Assembly: GCA_026874595.1 (NCBI GenBank)
Contig: CM049315.1
Location: forward strand, 77,224,401 to 77,288,400
Length of the DNA: 64,000 nt
Reading direction: 5' to 3'
Source of the DNA: Sipunculus nudus
Lineage: Eukaryota; Annelida; Sipuncula; Golfingiida; Sipunculidae
The translations under genes were made by a program, and so were the position numbers. Under the pieces are notes generated by a model. That model did not search any database. It saw only the letters and a list, made by a program, of their open reading frames with translations, and was not told the DNA's origin. Below are positions 10,640 through 24,337 of the stretch, piece after piece; position 1 is the first letter of the stretch; every line of letters begins with the position of its first letter.

Positions 10640-11620
10640 TTAGTCAGCCTAGCATTAAAAAAGTATTTGGAAAAAAGCTCTTACCTGTCCTAACATGAGA
10701 CAAAAAGAAAACAGGAAAGTTAACTACTCCTATCCTAATTAAAGTTGAAAAATGTTTTCCATCTAAAATGAGAATTGATATCCACGGGTATTACCTTACT
10801 CAGATATAGACATGACTAGAATGCCGACACGAAACAATAATACTAAAACGTTTTCCGCATGGACATATACATGATTCACGGGAAACCTGTCATATTACTG
10901 AGAAACGAGAACACCATGCCAACAAAACATCATGTATTTTTAGAAAACACCTTTTCTCACAGTACTGAATTTGCAGTATTACGCGGGGTTTGAATGTAGG
11001 GACATCGTCATGGTTTTAGAGATGATAACATGGAAAGGACCAGGTTTAGTAGATGATTGATACCATGATGATATATAAAATAGTATTACTGTCTGAGTCA
11101 AACTCAAACTGGGATTGTATTAAAACATGCATGATCTAACGACTAGTTTCTCAAGGTGCAAATAATGTACATAGCAAGCCACAGAAAAAGTATATAGTTC
11201 GGGGCTCTCGCTCGTCAAGTCACGACTTTCTATATTAATAGGGCAGATTCTTGGCCATGTAAGATTATTACACCAGATTTTCAGCAATAAAGGACATTGG
11301 CTGGAACAAAAAGACATTTCCATGCTCGCCCAAGATTAGATTGTCATGAAAAATATAACTAATACGAGGAACCTTTTTTGTGGTATTGAGTTTTTACTTT
11401 GTCATAGGAACTCGTGCGGAATTATTTGCTTAGCTGAGCATGGTATGTTTGGTAGGTCAATCTTCATGCAATGTAATTATCTTTTATAAACTGTATACGA
11501 AGGCTTTCTCTCCCTCCTTTATCCGGAGCTCTGCTTGTAAAATCAACATCGGCCTCGCATTGTTTAATACAGAGTTTGATTTTGATGATATAATGGATAT
11601 AAATATCTAGATATATATAA
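10640..11620. other. Unique sequence, nothing recognised
   Basis: No supported gene or repeat. Confidence 0.5.
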
Positions 11621-11632
11621 ATTATATATATA

Positions 11633-11667
<35 letters not shown>

Positions 11668-11669
11668 AT

Positions 11670-11701
<32 letters not shown>

Positions 11702-11735
11702 ATCTATATATTATCTATATATCATAATCTAGAGA
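11600..11735. repeat. (TA)n-rich compound microsatellite
   Basis: TA tracts broken by AGTCTATA and AATCTATA interruptions. Confidence 0.9.
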
Positions 11736-11854
11736 TAAAGGAATAAGATGTGACCAATAATGCCATATATTGTGGCCAAGGTTTGACCAACAGATAACGA
11801 CAGCCGAGCTGATGGCAAGAGATGATGGCATAATAGTTAAAGACATCATAGAGA

Positions 11855-12065
11855 TAGTTACGTACACTGATGATATAAGATAGTTACGGACACTGATTAT
11901 AAGAATTCAGTTACGGACAATGATGATGTAAGAAAGTTCGGACACTGATGATGAGACGACCGTGATGGACAATGATGATGAGACGACAGTCACTGACAGT
12001 GTTGATAAGAAGATGGCTACGGACACTAATGGTGAATGTATCGTTAAGGACAGTGATGGGGCGTG
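11855..12065. repeat. Degenerate minisatellite of about 30 bp
   Basis: Repeated variants of AGTTACGGACACTGATGATG followed by AGACGAC or ATAAG, at least six copies, decaying towards 12065. Open frames over it are by-products. Confidence 0.7.
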
Positions 12066-12394
12066 CTTGGGCTAGTACTCGGACACTCGGAGGTCAGGAC
12101 TCGAGGAGTAATAACGAGCCAATCTTCAGTCCAGTTGATAGGAAGCTCTGTCAAATACTCTATAAAAGCATTTATATACATATGCGAAGTTCCAACGGAA
12201 TATTACAAGAAAAAAATTGTATATGTACCAAGCTTTAGCTCTTCCGCGGGAGAAAAATGTAGTTAACTATTCAAGTAACTGCGTGTATAAACTAACAAGA
12301 AAATACTTATGGTAATCTCTAATTTCAATTTTACATTTTTATAAGGTAATTTATTGGACTCCTTCTCGGAATTACTTGGGTTCTAGGTGACCTT

Positions 12395-12475
12395 GACTCG
12401 AAGAATTTGGACTCGGACTTGGATTCGAATAACCCGGACTCGGACTTGGACTCGGATAGTATGAACTCGTCTACG
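12395..12475. repeat. Short GGACTC/GGACTT repeat
   Basis: About ten imperfect hexamers such as GGACTCGGACTTGGA, read in translation as Asp/Ser/Leu-rich; too short and isolated to be a coding exon call. Confidence 0.6.
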
Positions 12476-12479
12476 TCAC

Positions 12480-13690
12480 TGATAGAGAACAAAGGCTAAA
12501 GAAGGGTAGCCAATGGATACAAAGCGAGGGAGCAGCTGGTGACACATCGCCACATAAAATCTAAACAACAATATATATATCGACAACAGTATGTGGCATT
12601 TTATGACACGCAATTGTGTAATCTGTCAGGTGTATAAATAATGGTATGTAACCTATAGTTAAACAGCTTTTATAAACAATGGTGCATTTTGCTGCATTAT
12701 GTTGGGTGACACCCTGCGATAATACGCTTACAGCGCTATGACAGACTTGTATAAATACGATTATATGTGTTACTTTTTAACTTCTGTATAATCGGCAACT
12801 TAACTCTTAAAACCCACTAATAAAAAATGAATTTTTATATAACCCAGACAGGTGAGATTAACCTAGAAAGATTAAGTATATATATTTTTCTCATAAGACA
12901 CAAGTCCGCCTCTTCAGGGGGTCAACAGTTCTAATTCTTTATTCTATGACACTGAGTGGCTTTTATATAATGTTCATTTGATATGTTTCATGATGTTTGA
13001 AATCATGATAATCAATACAAATGCGAACACGGTTGTTAATTTCAGTCGATTAAAATATATATGGTAAGATTGGTTGCATGGCTATTTGTGCCACCAAATT
13101 GAGGAATATCCACCAAAAAGTGAAAAGATTTTCGATCAGTTTTTTAAAAAAGTTCACAAGATAAAGGAAACATGATAATATTTGTGTGTAGTTTATTATA
13201 CATTTACTGATTTTTATGCCGCTTTCAAGAACTGGGAATATTATTTTATTTATTAAATTAAAGTAAAAAATAGAAATGAAATAAAGTCTAACGTTTCCTA
13301 AACATTACCAATCAAGGGGGAATTCTGTGGTTCAAAATTACATATTCTGACGGAAGACGCATTTGAATATAGCAAATAGAATCTAAACGCTAATGGTATC
13401 TTAACCTGCAGGGGCATTATTTGAATGATATCAGAGTAATGGCAGCATCATAGCTGTCTGTTAGATTTCTAACCTGTTCATGATACATCATAAGAAGACG
13501 CGGATACAGAGGAACGAGACGCAGGAAACAACGCCCGATATGTCAAGACCGATCTGTACGGTTCGGCAAGGTCTTTAACTGACGGGCATACGATGCGAGC
13601 CAGGCTGGGACGTTAGCCGAATACGAATGATACGAATGATATGAATTTATTAATGCGAGGCAAGCCGCTCCTTTATGGCTGTCTTAACTT
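12480..13690. other. Unique sequence, nothing recognised
   Basis: AT-rich. 13490-13650 is GC-richer and contains the direct repeat ATACGAATGATACGAATGAT. Confidence 0.5.
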
Positions 13691-13704
13691 GGAAGTTAGG
13701 TTGC

Positions 13705-13720
13705 AACAATGTTTATTGTT
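13705..13720. promoter_or_regulatory. SOX-type palindrome overlapping a forkhead-type core
   Basis: AACAAT and ATTGTT face each other across four bases (AACAATGTTTATTGTT). This head-to-head spacing is known for SoxE dimer sites. The overlapping TGTTTAT fits a FOX core. Sequence-only inference. Confidence 0.3.
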
Positions 13721-14216
13721 GTGGTAAATTGAAAACCATGCAGCATATGACAAGACTGTCAGTGTGAGAGCCTGGGTATTGTTTCTATTTTATCAAAGTA
13801 GGATATATAGTCAGTGCATGCGTTTTGAACATTGTTATCGACACATCCACGGCTGATTGATTACTCGCGCGGACAGGGATGGTTTATATCAATATGAATG
13901 TACAGTATGGGGCACACTGGTTTTAAATACTTGTCAGTTATAATCTGAGGAAGACACGCGCAGGATGTGAATTATTCACTACTCACGCGACGGTTACACA
14001 CCGCAGTCATCCAAGGTATCCTTTGTTTTAACTGCTGCTCTACATAGCTTAATTCCCTGGACGGGTATCACCGTCAGGACTGACACAGGACAAAGAATTG
14101 TAATAAGAAAAATGATGGCGTGACATCGTATTGTGCATTCAGCTACAAATTATAACATTTCTCGTACTCTTTCATCGGTCAGATTCGTGGGGCTGCGCCA
14201 GTAATCAAACCAACTA

Positions 14217-14420
14217 CAGTAGCGGATCAAGGGGAGGGGTCCAGAGGGCCCCGACCCCCCCCCCCCCCCCTTTCTGTTGCCGCAACCCTTTTTAAGGTTT
14301 TCAGACCAAATGTTGCGGCCTGGACCCCCCTTTTCCAGACCTGGGGACCCTTTTTCTCAGGTATTTTATGAGTCCTCCTGGATTGGACACCCCTTTCACT
14401 AAATTATGGATCCGCCCCTG
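14217..14420. mobile_element. hAT-like MITE
   Basis: Left end CAGTAGCGGATC and right end GGATCCGCCCCTG form imperfect terminal inverted repeats (consensus CAGGGGCGGATCC, typical of hAT-type ends). AACTA is present on both sides (14212-14216, 14421-14425); hAT elements normally duplicate 8 bp, so the target duplication is not fully convincing. Contains a poly-C run near 14256. Related copies at 18491 and 50550. Confidence 0.6.
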
Positions 14421-14846
14421 AACTATAGCGGGTGTCGCATGTTTAAAATTTGGAGCTGGATGCACAATACTACATCACGCTATCATAGGTCCAATAACAA
14501 GTCTTTGGACGATTGCAGTATGTAATTAACCTCTGTGTGAGGAACGTATACAGTGAGTGAAACCAGCATTATTTGCTAAAAAACATATTAAAACACTTTG
14601 AAAGTAGACTAAAACATGTTTACTGGATGTTCTTGAATATTTTGGAAGAGCGGCCTACATCTCTATGTGGCAACGCTCAGTACGTCAAAGTAACGTGTTA
14701 CATGTTACATAGTTGTTACGCTTTAAGGTAGCACCATATGACGCAATAGTTAAGACGTATTGAAGTTGTTTACCATAACACAATTAACCATATTAAATTA
14801 TAATATCACGTAAACACTTCACGCAGAAACTATATTTTATGTAGTA

Positions 14847-14866
14847 TCACGTGACGGTCATGTGAC
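14847..14866. promoter_or_regulatory. Tandem E-boxes
   Basis: TCACGTGAC (14847) and TCATGTGAC (14858) start 11 bp apart, about one helical turn. These fit MITF/USF-type bHLH-ZIP sites. Function is inferred from the motif only. Confidence 0.3.
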
Positions 14867-14869
14867 TCC

Positions 14870-15770
14870 AGATTAGAATGATGTCATCCTTGCCAAGTCG
14901 GTTATATGCAGTTTCACTGTTTTGATAAAAGTGCATTGATTTGACCTAAATTACAGACCAGATTAGTTGCAATTCTCTGTTGTAAAGTCCCGTTAGCGAG
15001 TCTATATTTCACATCCCACTGATCGAACATCGTGTTCATTAGTGATCAACTCGAAAACGTTCACAGCCTCCCTGGAGCACATGGCTGTGAAAAAAGCAAC
15101 CACTGGGGACGAGAAACTCAATCTTCCTTCCCATCCATCATCCAAACTTCTGCTTTCACATCGTCTCCTCTATCACGCTAAACGAGAGATCTGCCAAACA
15201 CGCCCTCTCGTAGACACCAACATTTTGTTATTAATTTGATATTGAAACTTAGTGAGTAACCCATTTATGTATAAAAAGATCTTGGTCAAAGATTTAGCTT
15301 GCATAAATTGTAAGGGTAGTGTTTACTAAATATTCCGTTATAAATTACTTTTACGAAATTCATTTCCATATGAAAGAGTAGAAACAAAACATGTTGCCGG
15401 GGTACTAACAGATGAATTGTTTGATGATTAAACTGTTTGATGTTATGGAGATGGGTGCCTAGATTTACAGACTTCGCACTGGATGTGTATAAGTTGTCGA
15501 AGAAACGAGAGACTTCTACATACTTTCTATGGACAACCACGAGAAGACTCCGGATGGAATTCTGTATATGAACTAAATGGCGCTCTGGGCCCTGATTGGT
15601 AGAATATAAATAAAATGGACCATCCGTGCATAAGGCACAAAAAAGGCTGCTTGTATCATTGATAAATTTAGAGCTGATGTAGGTCAGTAATTAACATTTC
15701 TTCCTTTACTTAAGTGATTTCGTACACAATGTCCTTTTGAACAACCATCAGCAAATAAACTATAATAATA
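14870..15770. other. Unique sequence, nothing recognised
   Basis: Two short frames (15042-15239 plus; 15286-15540 minus) without recognisable content. Confidence 0.5.
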
Positions 15771-16287
15771 TTTAGAAGAAAAAAGAAGAATACTTTACTT
15801 TAGTCTCACTCGTTACCATTGGCGGAAATCTTTTTTTTTGTCGATGTTCTTCATTTTTTTCTTCTTCTTCCGCTTCTTCTTTTTCTTCTTCCCCTTTTTC
15901 TGTAACTTCTTCTTCTACTACTTCTATACCTATTCCTTCTTCTACTTCTCGTTCCTTCACCCCTTCTACTACTACTACTTCTCCTTCTATTTATTCTTCT
16001 ATTTCGTCTTCTACTCAAACTTCTTTTTCTACATCTTCTCCTGCTTCTCCTGATTTTTTCTTCTTTCACTTCTACTTCTTTCTTTACTTCTTTTTCTACT
16101 CCTTATATTTATTCTTTTATTTTGTCTTCTGCTACTCCTTCTTCTTCTACTTTTGTCTTCTATAACTCCATCTTCTACTTCTATGTCTTCTTCTTCTTCT
16201 TCATCATCATCTTCATCTTCAGCTTCTTCTGCTGCTGCTTCTTCTTCTCCTTCCTCTTCTCTTTTGCTTCTTATTTTTATTAACATT
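15771..16287. repeat. Homopurine/homopyrimidine (TTC)n-derived tract of about 510 bp
   Basis: The plus strand is almost all C/T with TTC and TTCTAC units. Minus-strand frames translate to Arg/Lys/Glu strings and plus-strand frames to Phe/Tyr strings; these are not proteins. Long mirror-like purine tracts can form triplex DNA. Confidence 0.9.
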
Positions 16288-16289
16288 TA

Positions 16290-17395
16290 TATTCACTCTG
16301 TGTCAGTAACCTAGCTATATTTTTCAATTTCATAGCCAAATGTTACAGATACAGTGAAATGATTTGCAATGTGATGAATATATTCATAATTTTTAAATGA
16401 AGGCGTGATGTTTCGAGGTTTTTGGCGCCTCATTTTCGAATAAGTGAAACGTCCAATTTATCAGTTTAGCGGGACATTTCTGGTCTTAAAAACAAGTCGA
16501 TCCGAGCAGTGCCCTTCCTTTAAGTTTGTACCCGATTACATTAAAGATTTCAGAGTTATTGCAAAAGCTTACTTCCGGCAAAAACATTCCCACATGGAAG
16601 GCCAGTAGCGACCTCTGTTTTGATGCGACTGAACCTACCAACTCTCTTCCGGTATATAATAAGTATATCGAGGGCAATGACGGTTTTATGGAAGTTACTT
16701 GATCAAAAATAATATATGATTTTACTTTTCTTGTTTTATTAGATAACAACTATGACCTGTCTGGACTGTTTCATGTTTATCTGTTTATATACAATAGCCA
16801 GTAAGTTTTTCCAGACCCGTCTGTATAGGCTACATACATGTTACCTAAGTATATACATTGTAATTTGATTATCTTTGTATTAATTCTTCTTTTTGGAAGG
16901 TTATTACAATGCTACTTTCCTTTGAAGGAGGATTGAAAATCGGGGAAATTATTATAACGATCCAGCTCGCTTACAAAATCACACGCTCCTGTGTTCATTG
17001 TTTTGAAGACAGCACACTTTAAGAAACAGAACATTCGAAACCTGTCTAGGTATTTCGTTTGTATAAGCTCCATGTGCACATATTGCACATCTAATGCACT
17101 TAATTAGGCTATAGGGCTGTTTTAGCAGTCATGTTGTGACAAGTAGTTAACGGTATAGCTAGCGGTCTAAAAAATCCATAAAAAGTTTATAAATTTTAAT
17201 CCGCTTAAAGAAACCAGGCTTATGCTGCCAGAACGCAGCATTTATATATTGCAGAACCATATCCATGGGTGTTGAATTTTTGCAAAGATTCAGATACGGT
17301 GAACAGGACTAAGAGGCCTTGTATTTGTATTCCAACCGTTTAAATTTAATACCATAATGAACAGCATAATAATTGTAACCAAGGCAGAGGCCATA
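16290..17395. other. AT-rich unique sequence, nothing recognised
   Basis: A minus-strand frame of 87 codons at 16486-16749 has no recognisable motif. Confidence 0.5.
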
Positions 17396-17398
17396 TGT

Positions 17399-17439
17399 GG
17401 ATATATATATCTATATCTATATATATATATATATATATT
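17399..17439. repeat. (TA)n microsatellite
   Basis: TA tract with CTATAT interruptions. 17440-18490 holds nothing that I recognise. Confidence 0.9.
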
Positions 17440-18490
17440 GTTAAACCGCAAGAAGCAAAGAGCCTAGGTATACAAGAAAACCAGAAACGAGACTCAGAGG
17501 AACCAAAAACGTAAAAAAATAAAGTTTTGATTTAAAGTTCTACAACAATAATTAGTGAACAAAGACAAATGCTGAAGACAAGACAGAACTTAATTGGTTT
17601 CTCTCATTCCGCGGGCACATAATTGATCCTGCGGCTAAGCCTGGCATGGTTACGTAAAACCCTGACAGGAAAATGACTTGTGCACGTCATAGCAGTTATC
17701 AGGGACAATTCATTTTAATGTGGTTTCGAAAAGGGAGGTCATTTTTGAATGCCTTTTAATGAACTCAAACTAGGCCTGTTAATCATTTTCATAGTTTGAA
17801 TTGGATTACGAAAAATAGACTCATTATATTTGAGCTCCAGGCAAGGAATGCAAAGACGAAACAATGTAGAATTAACAATAAATTGTTGCATTTTGTTTCG
17901 GCAAAATTTTTTTGAGTTCTGTAATAAAGCGTGCTCGTTATCATTAGAGCACATGCGTAACGCAGATTTGATTAAACAATAGCTCTGATCTATCATTTTC
18001 AGGATATCATAACGAGGCTGCGGATGACGTCGCAGAATCCCAGGTCTAGTCCTAATATAGAGAACATAAAATTATGGGAAAGGTGTCGACTGAAATCAGA
18101 ATTTGAAACTGATTTATAGCCATAAAAAAAAATAATCAAGTTCATCCTCTCGGCTTGATTTGTTTTATGAACCTTCCGGCTCTATATTTCGACACAATGC
18201 AAGTGATATCCGGGAAAGATGCACGACACCTGATTGGTTAAAATGTGACGCATTGGAAACCCCCATGTGTGCAGCCATACTGTTAAGCAAGTGCAGCCAA
18301 TCGTTTGCGCATGAGAGTGCAGCGGTCTTGAGTCGAGTGAATGATCAGCATTACATCACAGCAGCTACGTTTACATATATTTAAGCCTGTCTCCGTATGA
18401 AAGGGGGGCTTATTAAGGGTTAATGAGTTTATTTCTGCGTGAAAAGTTTGGTGAAATTTATTGCTGATCGACTTTTGATTAGGGTCCCAG

Positions 18491-18600
18491 CAGGGATGGA
18501 TCCACGATTTAGGAAAAAAAAGGGGTCCAACCCTGGAGGACAAATGACAAAGGTCCCAGGACCGGAAAAGGATAGTCCAGGCCACAAAAAAATTGTTCTA
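18491..18600. mobile_element. hAT-like MITE end
   Basis: Starts CAGGGATGGATCC, then AGGGGTCC, matching the ends of the 14217 element. The distal end is not found; it merges into the Helitron-like copy that follows. Confidence 0.5.
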
Positions 18601-18830
18601 AAACCCTTAAAAATGGACCAGGAATATTCACAAATGTGCCCATGCATATCGCATATGAACGATTGAGCATCGGCAGATGGGCCGAATAAATGAATGCAAA
18701 CAATTCTTGGGTAACTTATGCACCAATGAACCTGGGAAAATGTGAATGAAAACACGGGTTGCGGAGTACTCTACATTTAGGACTGCCCACATGGCGGATA
18801 CCTGCATTCCTGAGTATGCACATTTCTAGT
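18601..18830 (+). mobile_element. Helitron-like element, copy C (5' truncated)
   Basis: Body motifs AATATTCACAAATG and GGGCCGAATAAATGAATGC, then GGCGGATACCTGCATTCC, hairpin partner and CATTTCTAG at the 3' end. A partial duplication of the body (a second GAATGA/ATGCACCAATGAACCTGGG) sits at 18700-18760. Confidence 0.65.
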
Positions 18831-19214
18831 AATTTCCCTAAAATTTTTCATTTATACATCTCACATTGAGACATTTATTGTATGACATACGTTAATGGTT
18901 TCTTTGAATCCCCATAAATTATAGCCTCTAGTATATTGTAGATGGGAGTGATTTAAATCAAATTTAAATTATGAATAAAAAACGAGAGATAAAAAGATTT
19001 TCATAATAAAAATAAATATTCCATAATGCCTTATTGGGGTGTAGTGAATTATGGTAGGAGCGGGGTCGTATTTTGTCCATGCTCCTGAACATTGCCGCCC
19101 TTTCCCCCCTCCCCGTCACACACACTCTCTCTCAGCAAACCAGGCAATATATTCTTCAATCAATTTAGAAAACATTAAGGATTTTACTCAATAATCTTAA
19201 CATTTCATAACAAA

Positions 19215-19402
19215 TTAAATTTGTATTTTAAGGAATGCAAGCCTCCGCCATGAGTTTACATTTCTTTATTCGGCGTATATACCCAGTTTCTTTCGTGCAT
19301 AAGAAACTGTACATCTGTCTATAACTGCGTGAGTAATATGTGAACAAAACACAAAAACAAACTCACGAACGTTGATGAACGCATAACCTCCTGCCAAAGG
19401 TA
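19215..19402 (-). mobile_element. Helitron-like element, copy D (internally deleted)
   Basis: On the minus strand: 5' CAGGAGGTTATGCGTTC, GT-rich stretch, short body, and 3' GGCGGAGGCTTGCATTCC. The hairpin partner is degenerate. Confidence 0.6.
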
Positions 19403-20476
19403 ATAAATACACATGCTTTATCGCAGAGAACAATTTGGTGTTATCTGTTTGAGTTTGACCGGACCCTCTTTCTTACATTTGGATTTAAAAACACATTGTT
19501 AAATTAATCTTTTTTGTTGTGTTTTGTTGACATTTACATTAGGGTTAACTTTAACTTAATTATAAATTTATATATCTTATAAATATATATGGAAACACAA
19601 TCTGTAAAGTCAGTAGATTTATTCAAGGGAACAGCGTCATAAAAGTTGATTTATGCCGTTTCATCATACATTAAATTAGACATCGGTCTATCATTAGATT
19701 TGTTTCTTTATCGTGACGCAATGCGGGATTAAATTTGTGCGAGTAAATCTTTCTGTTTAAGACTAAAAGCGGTAATTACACGGATCGTTAGCTGCTATGT
19801 CATCGTAAATAGCAATGATATTTGTCAGTAAGAGCACAGTTTGAAACAGACTTTAAATGATCTATACGCATCTGCATAATTACGGAAGAGAGGGGGCAAA
19901 GTTTGCAGGCTGAAGACTTTAAATCAAACGATTCGCATTGTAGGGAATAGTAAGGTCCTTATCTAATTTTAAATTCTCAATCATTCCATATAAAATATAG
20001 TTATGGAATACGAAAATTAATGAAGGCCTATCGTCACTTTGGCATTAATTTTAATTGGATGTCGCCCGTTTAAAATAAGCTAATGAAAACAAAATAACCA
20101 TCGTCTTGGCAGATACACACTGATCGAGGCATTAGCCAGCCAACCCTCGGTGTCCTAGAATGTGGAGTTAGTAATACGGCAGTTATGTGTAAACGCATGT
20201 GGGTAAACGCGCCAGGTTATACCATGTAGATACACTCTTATTGTATATCTCAATGGTTTTTCTTTAGATACCTCTCTCATTTCCCGTAAATGCGCGTGCA
20301 GCTCGAGCGCTAATTCTTCCGCCTACTTTTGTCTTTTTTTTGTCTACGTCACTGTTTCTATCTTTCCCGTGTGCAAGTGCTCCTCGCTCGCTCTGCCTGT
20401 GTCTGCCTGTCTGTCTCTTTGTTGTCTTTGTCTGTTTGTCTTTCTCTCTGTTGCTTTCTCTTTCTGTAAACGAAAG
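19403..20476. other. AT-rich unique sequence, nothing recognised
   Basis: No supported feature. Confidence 0.5.
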
Positions 20477-20985
<509 letters not shown>

Positions 20986-20999
20986 ATGTATGAAAAATG

Positions 21000-22085
21000 A
21001 AAGTAATTTGATGACTCAGTGTAGGTATACATTCGTTTTTGTTAGAAGGATCAGGAACGAATATCGTAAATTTAGATAACAAAGCTACACAAGTGCCACC
21101 CAATACCTTGCTGTCTGAATATACATGCATAGTGCATTCAGGAACAAAGGGCTGAATCGATTGAACGGGATATCCGGCAGACCGGTGATGTATGAGACGA
21201 TGAGCCGTAACATAAAAAGGCTTTCACTTGTTTCAAAGCGTCAAGGAGCTTATGTTAATGAATGCTGGCTTCATTTTGGTACTGGGTGGAGTTTAGTAGA
21301 CTTAAAGTCACTCGATTTATCAAGCTCAGTAGGTTTTAAAACGCAAATGTCCTATGATATATTTTTCGTTAATAAAATGAGACAGAGGTATTATAGCCAT
21401 TATATTGTATGAACACAGTGTTTGATTATCTTTAGGATAAGATGACATTTTAGGCCATGCATGACCGAATTGGCTAAAGTTTTAAAGGTTTATCATCTAG
21501 AAAGAAATAAACAGGTATCTCAGAGGAACTAGAGAGCACTCACTAGAGCGCACAACTCCCAGAAAACAAAAACAACGGGTTCTTTCCTAATACATGTTCA
21601 TTAAAAGTAGGGCAGCTGTATTTTCATAATCTCGCTCATAAACTATAGCAAGCAAGCAAACAAACAATCAAACGGTGATGAAAACATAAATTCTTTGACA
21701 GAGATCATTTCAAGCCCTATGGGGAACCAGAATCCCTGTTACATTTCTTTTACGTTGCGAATTTAAGTCACTTGACTCCCTTCTGATGTTCCAAGGCTAA
21801 ATTCGGGACTAGGAGGCTGGTAAGGCTGTACTTTTCTGACGCTGGTTGAAGATCCTCTATTGTCAAAAGGCCGAAATGACCTTTTTTGGGGCCAAAATGT
21901 AACTTTTGGGGCCAAAAACATCCACAATTTATATAAACCTCTGATAAACCGTTTGAGAAAGGAAAATACCAAATTGGGTACATCTCAATTTGATAAGGGA
22001 CACTGATTTGTTTTTAATACATGCATATACCTATAAACACGGATCGCAGCCATCAGACTTCTCTCAAAACACCTCCGGATATAAG
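21000..22085. other. Unique sequence, nothing recognised
   Basis: 21765-21960 contains a short direct repeat (TTTTGGGGCCAAAA, twice). A frame of 95 codons at 21125-21412 has no motif that I know. Confidence 0.45.
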
Positions 22086-22093
22086 GGGCATAC

Positions 22094-22197
22094 ACAGACA
22101 CACACACACACATTTAGACAAGAGAGAGAGAGAGAAAGAGAGAAATGCAGAGAGAGAGAGAGAGAAATAGATTGTTAGATAGACTGAGAGAGAGAGG
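22094..22197. repeat. (CA)n followed by (GA)n microsatellite
   Basis: Short CA run, then AGAGAG tracts with interruptions. Confidence 0.85.
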
Positions 22198-23700
22198 AGG
22201 CAGATTTCAGTTTATATACAGAGATTGGAAATCAAATATCTTGGCATTATTTAAATATCGGCAAAACTATATTATACGTCTTAAAGTGAAACTGGAATTC
22301 TAAGCCTAACCATATGAAAAATTGAACCTGTGGTTGTGTTAACATTTATTTTCTCCTTTACAAGTCATGTCCTGGATATCATTTCTTTTTTTTTTAAGAT
22401 TGCAACAATCCGTGTTCTCATTAATAGTCAAGTGTTTGGTTAGCGTGTCTTTTGTGTTATGTCTGAATGCCCGATTTTTGTGTCGCCGGTAAGTATTGAA
22501 AGTCGGACAGTGATGAGACGGTGGGTTTCATGTTGTGTTCAATCACCTGTTTTTATCCGCCATCAGATGTACTTAATCCAATGACCCTGGTTCTGCCATT
22601 GTGAACCAATATTCAGTCATTTATAATCACAGTTTTAGCCCGGGACTACGGTGTGCAGATTACATTTCCTCCACGAATAATCAGATGAAAACCCTTTTCA
22701 GTTCATCTGGAGCAATTGTTATCTTTTTATTCCACAAAGTCAGATTAAATATCTGCAAAGCCATATGGGGGCCACCATTGCTGCTTACCTTCTTGTATCA
22801 GATTGATTGCAATGTCGTGTAATATGTAAACATGCGTGTAATATGTGATCGGCATTTTTGTACCAACATCAGTACCCGGGAAAACGCGATATTTTTCATT
22901 TCATGCCATTCATAATATGCAACAGCATTGTATTGCACCCATTACGCTTTATAGCTTTTCTGTGCATTTATTGAAAACAAACTCCGATATTTATCTTTTG
23001 ATATGTATCCGTATTGACATGATCTGAGGTAAATTGAATCATCACCTTAGATAAATAACCACATGTGATATACAAAAGTGCATCGCACTCCTGCATGGTA
23101 TAATAGGTTATTTAAACAAATCCAATGCTCCTTGCGCATAGCATGGTCATGCTACGTTCGGTCAATAGCTCCTTCCATTTAACAAATGCCTTCTATAGCA
23201 GCATTTACAGAGTGAAGCCATCCGGGAATGTTGGCTCAGAGCCAGAATGTTCCGGTTAGTGAAAGATGGACTGACAAAACAGCGATATCCCGCTATCATT
23301 AGCAGGTAACATTTTAGCTCTGAGCAAACTTTCTTGCTTGCGATTTTCAGCAAACGCTGCAATATGCAACATTTGATAAATGGAAGAGTTATAAACCAAA
23401 TGTATAGCGTGATCAAGCATGCACTACGCGAGGATCATTTCTTCTGTTTAAATAATCTATTTACAAGGTGTATAAGGCATTTTTGTATATCACGTGTTTA
23501 TTTATCTGAGGTGACGTTCATATTCACACCAGATTATGTCAATATGGCTACATATCGAAAGATAAATACCGGAGTCATGTTTTCAATATATGTAAAGCAA
23601 TAGCTGGCTTGATATAATCAGATAGGAGCTTTCGAGCCGATAGCCGGATTCTTTGGCTGATAATATTCCTGATTATATATACTACATAAGTTACATGTAA
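22198..23700. other. Unique sequence, nothing certain
   Basis: A strong donor-like CCGGTAAGTATT occurs at 22485-22496. Between TAATAG and it lies a stretch open in one frame, but the acceptor is weak and no homology is recognised. Confidence 0.35.
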
Positions 23701-23717
23701 CAACTGATTAGTAATTA

Positions 23718-23755
23718 TATATATATGTGTGTGTGTATATATGTATATATATATG
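23718..23755. repeat. (TA)n/(GT)n microsatellite
   Basis: TA with a short GTGTGTG insert. Confidence 0.85.
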
Positions 23756-23872
23756 TTTATTCCCATTACATTAAGACAGTGTTTGTTATGTCGTTAATAA
23801 TTAAGACATATTAAGGTTAGATATATTTTTTATAATGTCTCTTACTGATTAATTTTCATTTTTTTTGCGCTT

Positions 23873-23875
<3 letters not shown>

Positions 23876-23942
<67 letters not shown>
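23876..23942. repeat. (TA)n microsatellite
   Basis: About 67 bp of TA. Confidence 0.95.
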
Positions 23943-23945
<3 letters not shown>

Positions 23946-24337
23946 TACATTTGTATTCATTTCAGAGAGATTTGGAAAAGAGCCTGATACCAGTACAACT
24001 GTACCAGTATATGTTAAACCCTGAACGAATTCATTTTTTTTTCAAACTCTCTTGGCTCCATATAAATGCTTGTAATGCCGTTGTTAATTCATCTCAATAA
24101 TTGATGTAAAACATATATAATCTGCTATGTTACATTACACTTGTCACCTGGTCTGTGTCGTCGGGTGGCCAACAGGTCTTCGTGTACTAGGAAGAAGTGT
24201 CTCGGCTACTTGTATTCCGGTAAAAATTTTAAACCACATGCGGTCTGTTTGCTCCGTAGGTGACGTAAAAAGAAGAGCACATTTAATGTCATCGTCCTGT
24301 TAATTAATATTTGAACGGTCTTTGTCAATCATTCCAG

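Noticed and set aside
15772-16286. Arg/Lys/Glu-rich and Phe/Tyr-rich frames
   Set aside because: Products of the purine/pyrimidine tract in several frames and both strands at once.
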